Shown: one piece after another, positions 22,682-36,700 of the stretch | How the letters are laid out: each line of letters opens with the position of its first letter | Position numbering within the stretch: position 1 is the first letter of the stretch | Source: Glandiceps talaboti | Lineage: Eukaryota; Hemichordata; Enteropneusta; Spengelidae | DNA: 64,000 nucleotides | Assembly (NCBI RefSeq): GCF_964340395.1 | Contig: NW_027554299.1 | Coordinates: 1-64,000, forward strand | Direction of reading: 5' to 3' | Translations under genes and position numbers: made by a program | Notes under the pieces: generated by a model | The model's database searches: none | Told to the model about the DNA's origin: nothing | The model's input: the letters and a program-made list of their open reading frames with translations, nothing else

Positions 22682-25600
22682 AAAAATAGGTGCAAACAAC
22701 TCAAAACCCGTCAAAACCGATCAAAACTTGTCAAAACCTGTCCAAACCTTTCAAAACCGGTCCAAACCGGTCGAAAACCAGTGCAAACAAGTCAAAACTG
22801 ATCAAAATCAGTCAACACTGGTTTTAAACCGGTCAAAACTGATCAAAACTGGTCAAAACCTGTGCAAACATATCAAAACCGGTCCAAAACCTGTCCAAAC
22901 CGGTCCAAACCTGTCCAAAACCATTCCAAACCGGTCACAACCTGTCCAAACCGGTCCAAAACCATTGCAAACAAGACAAAAAAGGTCAAAACCTGTCCAT
23001 ACCTGTTTTAAACCAGTCAAATCCGATCATAATTAGTTAAAACATAAACAATACTGTCAAAACCCGACCAAACCGCAAACCGGTCGACACCTGTCCAAAC
23101 CTGTTCTGTACAGGTTTAAATGAGTCAAAACCTGTGCAAACCTGTCCAAACGGTCCAAACCGGTCGAAAACCTATCCAAGGCGGACCAAAGATGGTGAAA
23201 ATGAGTCAATACCGGTCAAAACCTTCCAAATTGGTGAAAACAGATCAAAACTGGTCAAAACCTGTCAAAACTGGTTCAAACCTGTCGAAACCTATCGAAA
23301 CCATTCCAAAACTGGTGAAAACAAGTCAAAACCGATCAAAACCAGTCAACACTGGTTTAAAACCGGTCAAACCTGATCAAAACTGGTCAAAACCTGTCGC
23401 AAACCAGTTTAAAACAAGTGAAAACTGGTCAAAACCTGTGCAAACCTGTCAAATCGGTCCAAACCGGTCAAAAATAGGTGCAAACAACTCAAAACCCGTC
23501 AGAACCGATCAAAACTTGTCAAAACCTGTCCAAACCTTTCAAAACCGGTCGAAAACCCATCCACACTGGTCCAAAACCAGTGCAAACAAGTCAAAACTGA
23601 TCAAAACCAGTCAACACCGGTTTAAAACCGATCAAAACTGATCAAAACTGGTCAAAACCTGTCGCAAACCGGTTTAAAACCAGTGAAAACTGGTCCAAAC
23701 CTGTGCAAACAGGTCAAACCTCTCCAAACCGGTCAAAAACCTATCCAAACCTGTCCAAAATAGGTGCAAACAATTCAAAACCCGTCAAAACCAGTAAAAA
23801 CTTGTCAAAACCTGTCCAAACCTGTCCAAACCGGTCCAAACCGGTCCAAAACCTATCCAAACCGGTCCAAAATCAGTGCAAACAAGTCAAAACTGATCAA
23901 AACCAGTCAACACCGGTTTAAAACTGGTCAAAACCTGTCAAAACCGGTTCAAACCTGTCGAAACCTATCGAAACCAGTCCAAAACTGGTGCAAACAAGTC
24001 AAAACCGATCAAAACCAGTCAACACAGGTTTAAAACCGGTCAAAACTGATCAAAACTGGTCAAAACCTGTCGCAAACCGGTTTAAAACAAGTGAAAACTG
24101 GTCAAAACCTGTGCAAACCTGTCAAACCGGTCCAAACCGGTCAAAAATAGGTGCAAACAACTCAAAACCCGTCAAAACCCATCAAAACTTGTCAAAACCT
24201 GTCAAAACCTTTCAAAACCGGTCGAAAACCCATCCAAACTGGTCCAAAACCAGTGCAAACAAGTCAAAACTGATCAAAACCAGTCAACACCGGTTTAAAA
24301 CCGATCAAAACTGATCAAAACTGGTCAAAACCTGTCGCAAACCGGTCAAACCTCTCCAAACCGGTCAAAAACCTATCCAAACCTGTCCAAAATAGGTGCA
24401 AACAACTCAAAACCCGTCAAAACCAGTCAAAACTTGTCAAAACCTGTCCAAACCTGTCCAAACCGGTCCAAACCGGTCCAAAACCTATCCAAACCGGTCC
24501 AAAATCAGTGCAAACAAGTCAAAACTGATCAAAACCAGTCAACATCGGTTTAAAACTGGTCAAAACCTGTCAAAACCGGTTCAAACCTGTCGAAACCTAT
24601 CGAAACCAGTCCAAAACTGGTGCAAACAAGTCAAAACCGATCAAAACCAGTCAACACAGGTTTAAAACCGGTCAAAACTGATCAAAACTGGTCAAAACCT
24701 GTCGCAAACCGGTTTAAAACAAGTGAAAACTGGTCAAAACTTGTGCAAACCTGTCAAACCGGTCCAAACCGGTCAAAAATAGGTGCAAACAACTCAAAAC
24801 CCGTCAAAACCGATCAAAACTTGTCAAAACCTGTCAAAACCTTTCAAAACCGTTCCAAACCGGTCGAAAACCAAGTGAAAACTGGTCAAAACTGGTCCAA
24901 ACCTGTCCAAACCTGTCAAAACCGGTCGAAAACCCATCCAAACTGGTCCAAAACCAGTGCAAACAAGTCAAAACTGATCAAAACCAGTCAACACCGGTTT
25001 AAAACCGATCAAAACTGATCAAAACTGGTCAAAACCTGTCGCAAACCGGTTTAAAACCAGTTAAAACTGGTCAAAACCTGTGCAAACAGGTCAAACCTCT
25101 CCAAACCGGTCAAATACCTATCCAAACCTGTCCAAAATAGGTGCAAACAACTAAAAACCCGTCAAAACCAGTCAAAACTTGTCAAAACCTGACCAAACCT
25201 GTCCAAACCGGTCCAAACCGGTCCAAAACCTATCCAAACCGGTCCAAAACCAGTGCAAACAAGTCAAAACTGATCAAAACCAGTCAACATCGGTTTAAAA
25301 CTGGTCAAAACCTGTCAAAACCGGTTCAAACCTGTCGAAACCTATCGAAACCAGTCCAAAACTGGTGCAAACAAGTCAAAACCGATCAAAACCAGTCAAC
25401 ACAGGTTTAAAACCGGTCAAAACTGATCAAAACTGGTCAAAACCTGTCGCAAAACCGGTTTAAAACAAGTGAAAACTGGTCAAAACCTGTGCAAACCTGT
25501 CAAACCGGTCCAAACCGGTCAAAAATAGGTGCAAACAACTCAAAACCCGTCAAAACCGATCAAAACTTGTCAAAACCTTTCAAAACCGGTCAAAACCGGT
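22682..25600 (+). repeat. Nested direct duplication, left copy (offset 5,134 bp)
   Basis: About 2.9 kb matching 27,816-30,734 in register at +5,134, including one landmark (23,180 and 28,314). Small differences exist, for example AAAGATGG against AAAACTGG just after the landmark. Both lie inside unit A and recur in unit B at 43,408 and 48,542. Confidence 0.8.
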
Positions 25601-26021
25601 CCAAACCGGTCGAATACCCATCCAAACTGATCCAAAACCAGTGCAAACAAGTCAAAACTGATCAAAACCAGTCAACACCGGTTTAAAACCGATCAAAACT
25701 GATCAAAACTGGTCAAAACCTGTTGCAAACCGGTTTAAAACCAGTTAAAACTGGTCAAAACCTGTGCAAACAGGTCAAACCTCTCCAAACCGGTCAAAAA
25801 CCTATCCAAACCTGTCCAAAATAGGTGCAAACAACTCAAAACCCGTCAAAACCAGTCAAACCTTGTCAAAACCTGTCCAAACCTGTCCAAACCGGTCCAA
25901 ACCGGTCCAAAACCTATCCAAACCGGTCCAAAACCAGTGCAAACAAGTCAAAACTGATCAAAACCAGTCAACACCGGTTTAAAACTGGTCAAAACCTGTC
26001 AAAACCGGTTCAAACCTGTCG

Positions 26022-27851
26022 AAACCGATCAAAACCAATCAACACAGGCTTAAAACCGGTCAAAACTGATCAAAACTGGTCAAAACCTGTCGCAAAACCG
26101 GTTTAAAACAAGTGAAAACTGGTCAAAACCTGTGCAAACCTGTCAAACCGGTCCAAACCGGTCAAAAATAGGTGCAAACAACTCAAAACCCGTCAAAACC
26201 GATCAAAACTTGTCAAAACCTTTCAAAACCGGTCAAAACCGATCGAAAACCAAGTGAAAACTGGTCAAAACTGGTCCAAACCTGTCCAAACCTGTCAAAA
26301 CTGGTTCAAACCTGTCGAAACCTATCGAAACCATTCCAAAACTGGTGAAAACAAGTCAAAACCGATCAAAACCAGTCAACACCGGTTTAAAACCGGTCAA
26401 ACCTGATCAAAACTGGTCAAAACCTGTCGCAAACCAGTTTAAAACCAGTGAAAACTGGTCAAAATCTGTGCAAACCTGTCAAACCGGTCCAAACCGGTCA
26501 AAGATAGGTGCAAACAACTCAAAACCCGTCAAAACCGATCAAAACTTGCCAAAACCTGTCCAAACCTTTCAAAACCGGTCCAAACCGGTCGAATACCCAT
26601 CCAAACTGATCCAAAACCAGTGCAAACAAGTCAAAACTGATCAAAACCAGTCAACACCGGTTTAAAACCGATCAAAACTGATCAAAACTGGTCAAAACCT
26701 GTCGCAAACCGGTTTAAAACCAGTTAAAACTGGTCAAAACCTGTGCAAACAGGTCAAACCTCTCCAAACCGGTCAAAAACCTATCCAAACCTGTCCAAAA
26801 TAGGTGCAAACAACTCAAAACCCGTCAAAACCAGTCAAAACTTGTCAAAACCTGTCCAAACCTGTCCAAACCGGTCCAAACCGGTCCAAAACCTATCCAA
26901 ACCGGTCCAAAACCAGTGCAAACAAGTCAAAACTGATCAAAACCAGTCAACACCTGTTTAAAACTGGTCAAAACCTGTCAAAACCGGTTCAAACCTGTCG
27001 AAACCTATCGAAACCAGTTCAAAACTGGTGCAAACAAGTCAAAACCGATCAAAACCAGTCAACACAGGTTTAAAACCGGTCAAAACTGATCAAAACTGGT
27101 CAAAACCTATCGCAAAACCGGTTTAAAACAAGTGAAAACTGGTCAAAACCTGTGCAAACCTGTCACACCGGTCCAAACCGGTCAAAAATAGGTGCAAACA
27201 ACTCAAAACCCGTCAAAACCGATCAAAACTTGTCAAAACCTTTCAAAACCGGTCAAAACCGATCGAAAACCAAGTGAAAACTGGTCAAAACTGGTCCAAA
27301 CCTGTCCAAACCTGTCAAAACTGGTTCAAACCTGTCGAAACCTATCGAAACCATTCCAAAACTGGTGAAAACAAGTCAAAACCGATCAAAACCAGTCAAC
27401 ACCGGTTTAAAACCGGTCAAACCTGATCAAAACTGGTCAAAACCTGTCGCAAACCAGTTTAAAACCAGTGAAAACTGGTCAAAATCTGTGCAAACCTGTC
27501 AAACCGGTCCAAACCGGTCAAAAATAGGTGCAAACAACTCAAAACCCGTCAAAACCGATCAAAACTTGCCAAAACCTGTCCAAACCTTTCAAAACCGGTC
27601 CAAACCGGTCGAATACCCATCCAAACTGATCCAAAACCAGTGCAAACAAGTCAAAACTGATCAAAACCAGTCAACACCGGTTTAAAACCGATCAAAACTG
27701 ATCAAAACTGGTCAAAACCTGTCGCAAACCGGTTTAAAACCAGTTAAAACTGGTCAAAACCTGTGCAAACAGGTCAAACCTCTCCAAACCGGTCAAAAAC
27801 CTATCCAAACCTGTCCAAAATAGGTGCAAACAACTCAAAACCCGTCAAAAC
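26022..27851 (+). repeat. Nested 1,020-bp tandem duplication
   Basis: 26,022-26,831 and 27,042-27,851 match at a constant offset of 1,020 bp with few substitutions, for example AGGCTTAAAA against AGGTTTAAAA near the left edge. The right copy then joins a landmark-bearing block. The same structure is in unit B at +20,726. Confidence 0.8.
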
Positions 27852-30734
27852 CGATCAAAACTTGTCAAAACCTGTCCAAACCTTTCAAAACCGGTCCAAA
27901 CCGGTCGAAAACCAGTGCAAACAAGTCAAAACTGATCAAAATCAGTCAACACTGGTTTTAAACCGTTCAAAACTGATCAAAACTGGTCAAAACCTGTGCA
28001 AACATATCAAAACCGGTCCAAAACCTGTCCAAACCGGTCCAAACCTGTCCAAAACCATTCCAAACCGGTCACAACCTGTCCAAACCGGTCCAAAACCATT
28101 GCAAACAAGACAAAAAAGGTCAAAACCTGTCCATACCTGTTTTAAACCAGTCAAATCCGATCATAATTAGTTAAAACATAAACAATACTGTCAAAACCCG
28201 ACCAAACCGCAAACCGGTCGACACCTGTCCAAACCTGTTCTGTACAGGTTTAAATGAGTCAAAACCTGTGCAAACCTGTCCAAACGGTCCAAACCGGTCG
28301 AAAACCTATCCAAGGCGGACCAAAACTGGTGAAAATGAGTCAATACCGGTCAAAACCTTCCAAATTGGTGAAAACAGATCAAAACTGGTCAAAACCTGTC
28401 AAAACTGGTTCAAACCTGTCGAAACCTATCGAAACCATTCCAAAACTGGTGAAAACAAGTCAAAACCGATCAAAACCAGTCAACACTGGTTTAAAACCGG
28501 TCAAACCTGATCAAAACTGGTCAAAACCTGTCGCAAACCAGTTTAAAACAAGTGAAAACTGGTCAAAACCTGTGCAAACCTGTCAAATCGGTCCAAACCG
28601 GTCAAAAATAGGTGCAAACAACTCAAAACCCGTCAGAACCTATCAAAACTTGTCAAAACCTGTCCAAACCTTTCAAAACCGGTCGAAAACCCATCCACAC
28701 TGGTCCAAAACCAGTGCAAACAAGTCAAAACTGATCAAAACCAGTCAACACCGGTTTAAAACCGATCAAAACTGATCAAAACTGGTCAAAACCTGTCGCA
28801 AACCGGTTTAAAACCAGTGAAAACTGGTCAAAACCTGTGCAAACAGGTCAAACCTCTCCAAACCGGTCAAAAACCTATCCAAACCTGTCCAAAATAGGTG
28901 CAAACAATTCAAAACCCGTCAAAACCAGTAAAAACTTGTCAAAACCTGTCAAAACCTGTCCAAACCGGTCCAAACCGGTCCAAAACCTATCCAAACCGGT
29001 CCAAAATCAGTGCAAACAAGTCAAAACTGATCAAAACCAGTCAACACCGGTTTAAAACTGGTCAAAACCTGTCAAAACCGGTTCAAACCTGTCGAAACCT
29101 ATCGAAACCAGTCCAAAACTGGTGCAAACAAGTCAAAACCGATCAAAACCAGTCAACACAGGTTTAAAACCGGTCAAAACTGATCAAAACTGGTCAAAAC
29201 CTGTCGCAAACCGGTTTAAAACAAGTGAAAACTGGTCAAAACCTGTGCAAACCTGTCAAACCGGTCCAAACCGGTCAAAAATAGGTGCAAACAACTCAAA
29301 ACCCGTCAAAACCCATCAAAACTTGTCAAAACCTGTCAAAACCTTTCAAAACCGGTCGAAAACCCATCCAAACTGGTCCAAAACCAGTGCAAACAAGTCA
29401 AAACTGATCAAAACCAGTCAACACCGGTTTAAAACCGATCAAAACTGATCAAAACTGGTCAAAACCTGTCGCAAACCGGTCAAACCTCTCCAAACCGGTC
29501 AAAAACCTATCCAAACCTGTCCAAAATAGGTGCAAACAACTCAAAACCCGTCAAAACCAGTCAAAACTTGTCAAAACCTGTCCAAACCTGTCCAAACCGG
29601 TCCAAACCGGTCCAAAACCTATCCAAACCGGTCCAAAATCAGTGCAAACAAGTCAAAACTGATCAAAACCAGTCAACATCGGTTTAAAACTGGTCAAAAC
29701 CTGTCAAAACCGGTTCAAACCTGTCAAAACCTATAGAAACCAGTCCAAAACTGGTGCAAACAAGTCAAAACCGATCAAAACCAGTCAACACAGGTTTAAA
29801 ACCGGTCAAAACTGATCAAAACTGGTCAAAACCTGTCGCAAACCGGTTTAAAACAAGTGAAAACTGGTCAAAACCTGTGCAAACCTGTCAAACCGGTCCA
29901 AACCGGTCAAAAATAGGTGCAAACAACTCAAAACCCGTCAAAACCGATCAAAACTTGTCAAAACCTGTCAAAACCTTTCAAAACCGTTCCAAACCGGTCG
30001 AAAACCAAGTGAAAACTGGTCAAAACTGGTCCAAACCTGTCCAAACCTGTCAAAACCGGTCGAAAACCCATCCAAACTGGTCCAAAACCAGTGCAAACAA
30101 GTCAAAACTGATCAAAACCAGTCAACACCGGTTTAAAACCGATCAAAACTGATCAAAACTGGTCAAAACCTGTCGCAAACCGGTTTAAAACCAGTTAAAA
30201 CTGGTCAAAACCTGTGCAAACAGGTCAAACCTCTCCAAACTGGTCAAATACCTATCCAAACCTGTCCAAAATAGGTGCAAACAACTCAAAACCCGTCAAA
30301 ACCAGTCAAAACTTGTCAAAACCTGACCAAACCTGTCCAAACCGGTCCAAACCGGTCCAAAACCTATCCAAACCGGTCCAAAACCAGTGCAAACAAGTCA
30401 AAACTGATCAAAACCAGTCAACATCGGTTTAAAACTGGTCAAAACCTGTCAAAACCGGTTCAAACCTGTCGAAACCTATCGAAACCAGTCCAAAACTGGT
30501 GCAAACAAGTCAAAACCGATCAAAACCAGTCAACACAGGTTTAAAACCGGTCAAAACTGATCAAAACTGGTCAAAACCTGTCGCAAAACCGGTTTAAAAC
30601 AAGTGAAAACTGGTCAAAACCTGTGCAAACCTGTCAAACCGGTCCAAACCGGTCAAAAATAGGTGCAAACAACTCAAAACCCGTCAAAACCGATCAAAAC
30701 TTGTCAAAACCTTTCAAAACCGGTCAAAACCGAT
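27816..30734 (+). repeat. Nested direct duplication, right copy (offset 5,134 bp)
   Basis: Counterpart of 22,682-25,600. Beyond 30,734 the match switches to a different register: 30,836-31,452 matches 26,345-26,961 at 4,491 bp. That indicates a separate exchange event after or during the duplication. Confidence 0.8.
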
Positions 30735-33700
30735 CGAAAACCAAGTGAAAACTGGTCAAAACTGGTCCAAACCTGTCCAAACCTGTCAAAACTGGTTCAA
30801 ACCTGTCGAAACCTATCGAAACCATTCCAAAACTGGTGAAAACAAGTCAAAACCGATCAAAACCAGTCAACACCGGTTTAAAACCGGTCAAACCTGATCA
30901 AAACTGGTCAAAACCTGTCGCAAACCAGTTTAAAACCAGTGAAAACTGGTCAAAATCTGTGCAAACCTGTCAAACCGGTCCAAACCGGTCAAAAATAGGT
31001 GCAAACAACTCAAAACCCGTCAAAACCGATCAAAACTTGCCAAAACCTGTCCAAACCTTTCAAAACCGGTCCAAACCGGTCGAATACCCATCCAAACTGA
31101 TCCAAAACCAGTGCAAACAAGTCAAAACTGATCAAAACCAGTCAACACCGGTTTAAAACCGATCAAAACTGATCAAAACTGGTCAAAACCTGTCGCAAAC
31201 CGGTTTAAAACCAGTTAAAACTGGTCAAAACCTGTGCAAACAGGTCAAACCTCTCCAAACCGGTCAAAAACCTATCCAAACCTGTCCAAAATAGGTGCAA
31301 ACAACTCAAAACCCGTCAAAACCAGTCAAAACTTGTCAAAACCTGTCCAAACCTGTCCAAACCGGTCCAAACCGGTCCAAAACCTATCCAAACCGGTCCA
31401 AAACCAGTGCAAACAAGTCAAAACTGATCAAAACCAGTCAACACCGGTTTAAAACTGGTCAAAACCTGTCAAAACCGGTTCAAACCTGTCGAAACCGATC
31501 AAAACTTGTCAAAACCTTTCAAAACCGGTCAAAACCGATCGAAAACCAAGTGAAAACTGGTCAAAACTGGTCCAAACCTGTCCAAACCTGTCAAAACTGG
31601 TTCAAACCTGTCGAAACCTATCGAAACCATTCCAAAACTGGTGAAAACAAGTCAAAACCGATCAAAACCAGTCAACACCGGTTTAAAACCGGTCAAACCT
31701 GATCAAAACTGGTCAAAACCTGTCGCAAACCAGTTTAAAACCAGTGAAAACTGGTCAAAACCTGTGCAAACCTGTCAAACCGGTCCAAACCGGTCAAAAA
31801 TAGGTGCAAACAACTCAAAACCCGTCAAAACCGATCAAAACTTGTCAAAACCTTTCAAAACCGGTCAAAACCGATCGAAAACCAAGTGAAAACTGGTCAA
31901 AACTGGTCAAAACCTGTCCAAACCTGTCAAAACTGGTTCAAACCTGTCGAAACCTATCGAAACCATTCCAAAACTGGTGAAAACAAGTCAAAACCGATCA
32001 AAACCAGTCAACACCGGTTTAAAACCGGTCAAACCTGATCAAAAATGGTTAAAACCTGTCGCAAACCAGTTTAAAACCAGTGAAAACTGGTCAAAACCTG
32101 TGCAAACCTGACAAACCGGTCCAAACTGGTCAAAAATAGGTGCAAACAACTCAAAACCCGTCAGAACCGATCTAAACTTGTCAAAACCTGTCCAAACCTT
32201 TCAAAACCGGTCGAAAACCCATCCAAACTGGTCCAAAACCAGTGCAAACAAGTCAAAACTGATCAAAACTGGTCAAAACCAGTCGCAAACAGGTTTAAAA
32301 CCAGTTAAAACTGGTCAAAACCTGTGCAAACAGGTCAAACCTCTCCAAACCGGTCAAAAACCTATCCAAACCTGTCCAAAATAGGTGCAAACAACTCAAA
32401 ACCCGTCAAAACCAGTCAAAACTTGTCAAAACCTGTCAAAACCTGTCCAAACCGGTCCAAACCGGTCCAAAACCTATCCAAACCGGTCCAAAACCAGTGC
32501 AAACAAGTCAAAACTGATCAAAACCAGTCAACACCGGTTTAAAACCGGTCAAAACTGATCAAAACTGGTCAAAACCTGTCAAAACCGGTTCAAACCTGTC
32601 GAAACCTATCGAAACTAGTCCAAAACTGGTGCAAACAAGTCAAAACCGATCAAAACCAGTCAACACAGGTTTAAAACCGGTCAAAACTGATCAAAACTGG
32701 TCAAAACCTGTCGCAAACCGGTTTAAAACAAGTGAAAATTTGTCAAAACCTGTGCAAACCTGTCAAACTGGTCCAAACCGGTCAAAAATAGGTGCAAACA
32801 ACTCAAAACCCGTCAAAACCGATCAAAACTTGTCAAAACCTTTCAAAACCGGTCCAAACCGGTCGAAAACCAAGTGAAAACTGGTCAAAACTGATCCAAA
32901 CCTGTCCAAACCTGTCAAAACTGGTGTAAATGGGTCGTAAAACTGTCAAAACTGGTCAAAACTGGTCAAAACCAGTCAACACCGGTTTAAAACCGGTCAA
33001 AACTGATCAAAACTGGTCAAAACCTGTCAAAACCGGTTCAAACCTGTTGAAACCTATCGAAACCAGTCCAAAACTGGTGCAAACAAGTCAAAACCGATCA
33101 AAACCAGTCAACACTGGTTTTAAACCGGTCAAAACAGATCAAAACTGGTCAAAACCTGTGCAAACATATCAAAACCGGTCCAAAACCTGTCCAAACCGGT
33201 CCAAACCTGTCCAAAACCATTCCAAACCGGTCACAACCTGTCCAAACCTATGCAAACAAGACAAAAAAGGTCAAAACCTGTCCATACCGGTTTTAAACCA
33301 GTCAAATCCGATCATAATTAGTTAAAACAATACTGTCAAAACCCGACCAAACCGCAAACCGGTCGACACCTGTCCAAACCTGTTCTGTACAGGTTTAAAT
33401 GAGTCAAAACCTGTGCAAACCTGTCCAAACGGTCCAAACCGGTCGAAAACCTATCCAAGGCGGACCAAAACTGGTGAAAATGAGTCAATACCGGTCAAAA
33501 CCTTCCAAATTGGTTATATACAGGTGAAAACAGATCAAAACTGGTCAAAACCTGTCAAAACTGGTTCAAACCTGTCGGAACCTATCGAAACCAGTCCAAA
33601 ACTGGTGAAAACAAGTCAAAACCGATCAAAACTGGTCAAAACCTGTCGCAAACTAGTTTAAAACCAGTGAAAACTGGTCAAAACCTGTGCAAACCGGTTT

Positions 33701-36700
33701 AAAACCAGTGAAATCTGGTCAAAACCTGTGCAACCTGTCAAACCTGTCCAAACCGGTCAAAAATAGGTGCAAACAACTCAAAACCCGTCAAAACCGATCA
33801 AAACTTGTCAAAACCTGTCCAAACCTTTCCAAACCGGTCCAAACAGGTCGAAAACCAGTGCAAACAAGTCAAAACTGATCAAAATCAGTCAACACTGGTT
33901 TTAAACCGGTCAAAACTGATCAAAACTGGTCAAAACCTGTGCAAACATATCAAAACCGGTCCAAAACCTGTCCAAACCGGTCCAAACCTGTCCAAAACCA
34001 TTCCAAACCGGTCACAACCTGTCCAAACCGGTCCAAAACCATTGCAAACAAGACAAAAAAGGTCAAAACCTGTCCATACCGGTTTTAAACCAGTCAAATC
34101 CGATCATAATTAGTTAAAATATAAACAATACTGTCAAAACCCGACCAAACCGCAAACCGGTCGACACCTGTCCAAACCTGTTCTGTACAGGTTTAAATGA
34201 GTCAAAACCTGTGCAAACCTGTCCAAACGGTCCAAACCGGTCGAAAACCTATCCAAGGCGGACCAAAACTGGTGAAAATGAGTCAATACCGGTCAAAACC
34301 TTCCAAATTGGTTATAAACAGGTGAAAACAGATCAAAACTGGTCAAAACCTGTCAAAACTGGTTCAAACCTGTCGAAACCTATCGAAACCATTCCAAAAC
34401 TGGTGAAAACAAGTCAAAACCGATCAAAACCAGTCAACACCGGTTTAAAACCGGTCAAAACTGATCAAAACTGGTCAAAACCTGTCGCAAACCGGTTTAA
34501 AACAAGTGAAAACTTGTCAAAACCTGTGCAAACCTGTCAAACTGGTCCAAACCGGTCAAAAATAGGTGCAAACAACTCAAAACCCGTCAAAACCGATCAA
34601 AACTTGTCAAAACCTTTCAAAACCGGTCCAAACCGGTCGAAAACCAAGTGAAAACTGGTCAAAACTGGTCCAAACCTGTCCAAACCTGTCAAAACTGGTC
34701 TAAACGGGTCGTAAAACTGTCAAAACTGGTCAAAACCAGTCAAAACCTGTCCAAGACCATTCAAAACCAGTCAAAACCTGTCCAAACCTATCCAAAACCA
34801 TTTTTAAACCAGTTAAAACTGAGTCAAAACTGGTCAAATCCGGTCCAAAACCAATGCAAGCAAGTCAAAACCGATCAAAACCTGTGCAAACCTGTGCAAA
34901 CCTGTCCAAAACAATTCCAAACCAGTCAAAACCTTTCCGAACCAGTCCATAACCGATGTAAATGAGTCAAAACCAGTCAAAACCAGTCAACACTGGTTTT
35001 AAACCGGTCAAAACAGATCAAAACTGGTCAAAACCTGTGCAAACATATCAAAACCGGTCCAAAACCTGTCCAAACCGGTCCAAACCTGTCCAAAACCATT
35101 CCAAACCGGTCACAACCTGTCCAAACCTATGCAAACAAGACAAAAAAGGTCAAAACCTGTCCATACCGGTTTTAAACCAGTCAAATCCGATCATAATTAG
35201 TTAAAACATAAACAATACTGTCAAAACCCGACCAAACCGCAAACCGGTCGACACCTGTCCAAACCTGTTCTGTACAGGTTTAAATGAGTCAAAACCTGTG
35301 CAAACCTGTCCAAACGGCCCAAACCGGTCGAAAACCTATCCAAGGCGGACCAAAACTGGTGAAAATGAGTCAATACCGCTCAAAACCTTCCAAATTGGTT
35401 ATAAACAGGTGAAAACAGATCAAAACTGGTCAAAACCTGTCAAACCGGTCCAAACCGGTCAAAAATTGGTGCAAACAACTCAAAACCCGTCAAAACCGAT
35501 CAAAACTTGTCAAAACCTGTCCAAACCTTTCAAAACCGGTCCAAACCGGTCGAAAACCAGTGCAAACAAGTCAAAACTGATCAAAACCAGTCAACACTGG
35601 TTTTAAACCGGTCAAAACTGATCAAAACTGGTCAAAACCTGTGCAAACATATCAAAACCGGTCCAAAACCTGTCCAAACCGGTCCAAACCTGTCCAAAAC
35701 CATTCCAAACAGGTCACAACCTGTCCAAACCGGTCCAAAACCATTGCAAACAAGACAACAAAGGTCAAAAGCTGTCCATACCGGTTTTAAACCAGTCAAA
35801 TCCGATCATAATTAGTTAAAACATAAACAATACTGTCAAAACCCGACCAAACCGCAAACCGGTCGACACCTGTCCAAACCTGTTCTGTACAGGTTTAAAT
35901 GAGTCAAAACCTGTGCAAACCTGTCCAAACGGTCCAAACCGGTCGAAAACCTATCCAAGGCGGACCAAAACTGATGAAAATGAGTCAATACCGGTCAAAA
36001 CCTTCCAATTTGGTTATAAACAGGTGAAAACAGATCAAAACTGGTCAAAACCTGTCAAAACTGGTTCAAACCTGTCAAAACCTATCGAAACCATTCCAAA
36101 ACTGGTGAAAACAAGTCAAAACCGATCAAAACCAGTCAACACAGGTTTAAAACCGGTCAAACCTGATCAAAACTGGTCAAAACCTGTCGCAAACCAGTTT
36201 AAAACCAGTGAAAACTGGTCAAAACCTGTGCAAACCTGTCAAACCGGTCCAAACCGGTCAAAAATAGGTGCAAACAACTCAAAACCCGTCAGAACCGATC
36301 AAAACTTGTCAAAACCTGTCCAAACCTTTCAAAACCGGTCGAAAACCCATCCAAACTGGTCCAAAACCAGTGCAAACAAGTCAAAACTGATCAAAACCAG
36401 TCAACACCGGTTTAAAACCGATCAAAACTGATCAAAACTGGTCAAAACCTGTCGCAAACCGGTTTAAAACCAGTGAAAACTGGTCAAAACCTGTGCAAAC
36501 AGGTCAAACCTCTCCAAACCGGTCAAAAACCTATCCAAACCTGTCCAAAAAGGTGCAAACAACTCAAAACCCGTCAAAACCAGTCAAAACTTGTCAAAAC
36601 CTGTCAAAACCTGTCCAAACCGGTCCAAACCGGTCCAAAACCTATCCAAACCGGTCCAAAACCAGTGCAAACAAGTCAAAACTGATCAAAACCAGTCAAC

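Larger units (their letters stand above)
13201..33926 (+). repeat. Large tandem duplication, unit A (20,726 bp)
   Basis: Every feature from about 13,201 reappears at +20,726, including the CR1/L2-type element and its flanks. The left limit lies between 13,201 and 13,390. To the left, the sequence differs from its counterpart by a missing pair of decamers. The variant AAAATATAAAC at 13,390 is shared with 34,116 but not with the corresponding end of unit B at about 55,578, so the junction lies within a ~190-bp stretch common to all three places. Known differences from unit B: A at 27,109 (G in B), A at 31,909 (C in B), A at 32,438 (C in B), and absence of 736 bp found in B. Confidence 0.92.
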
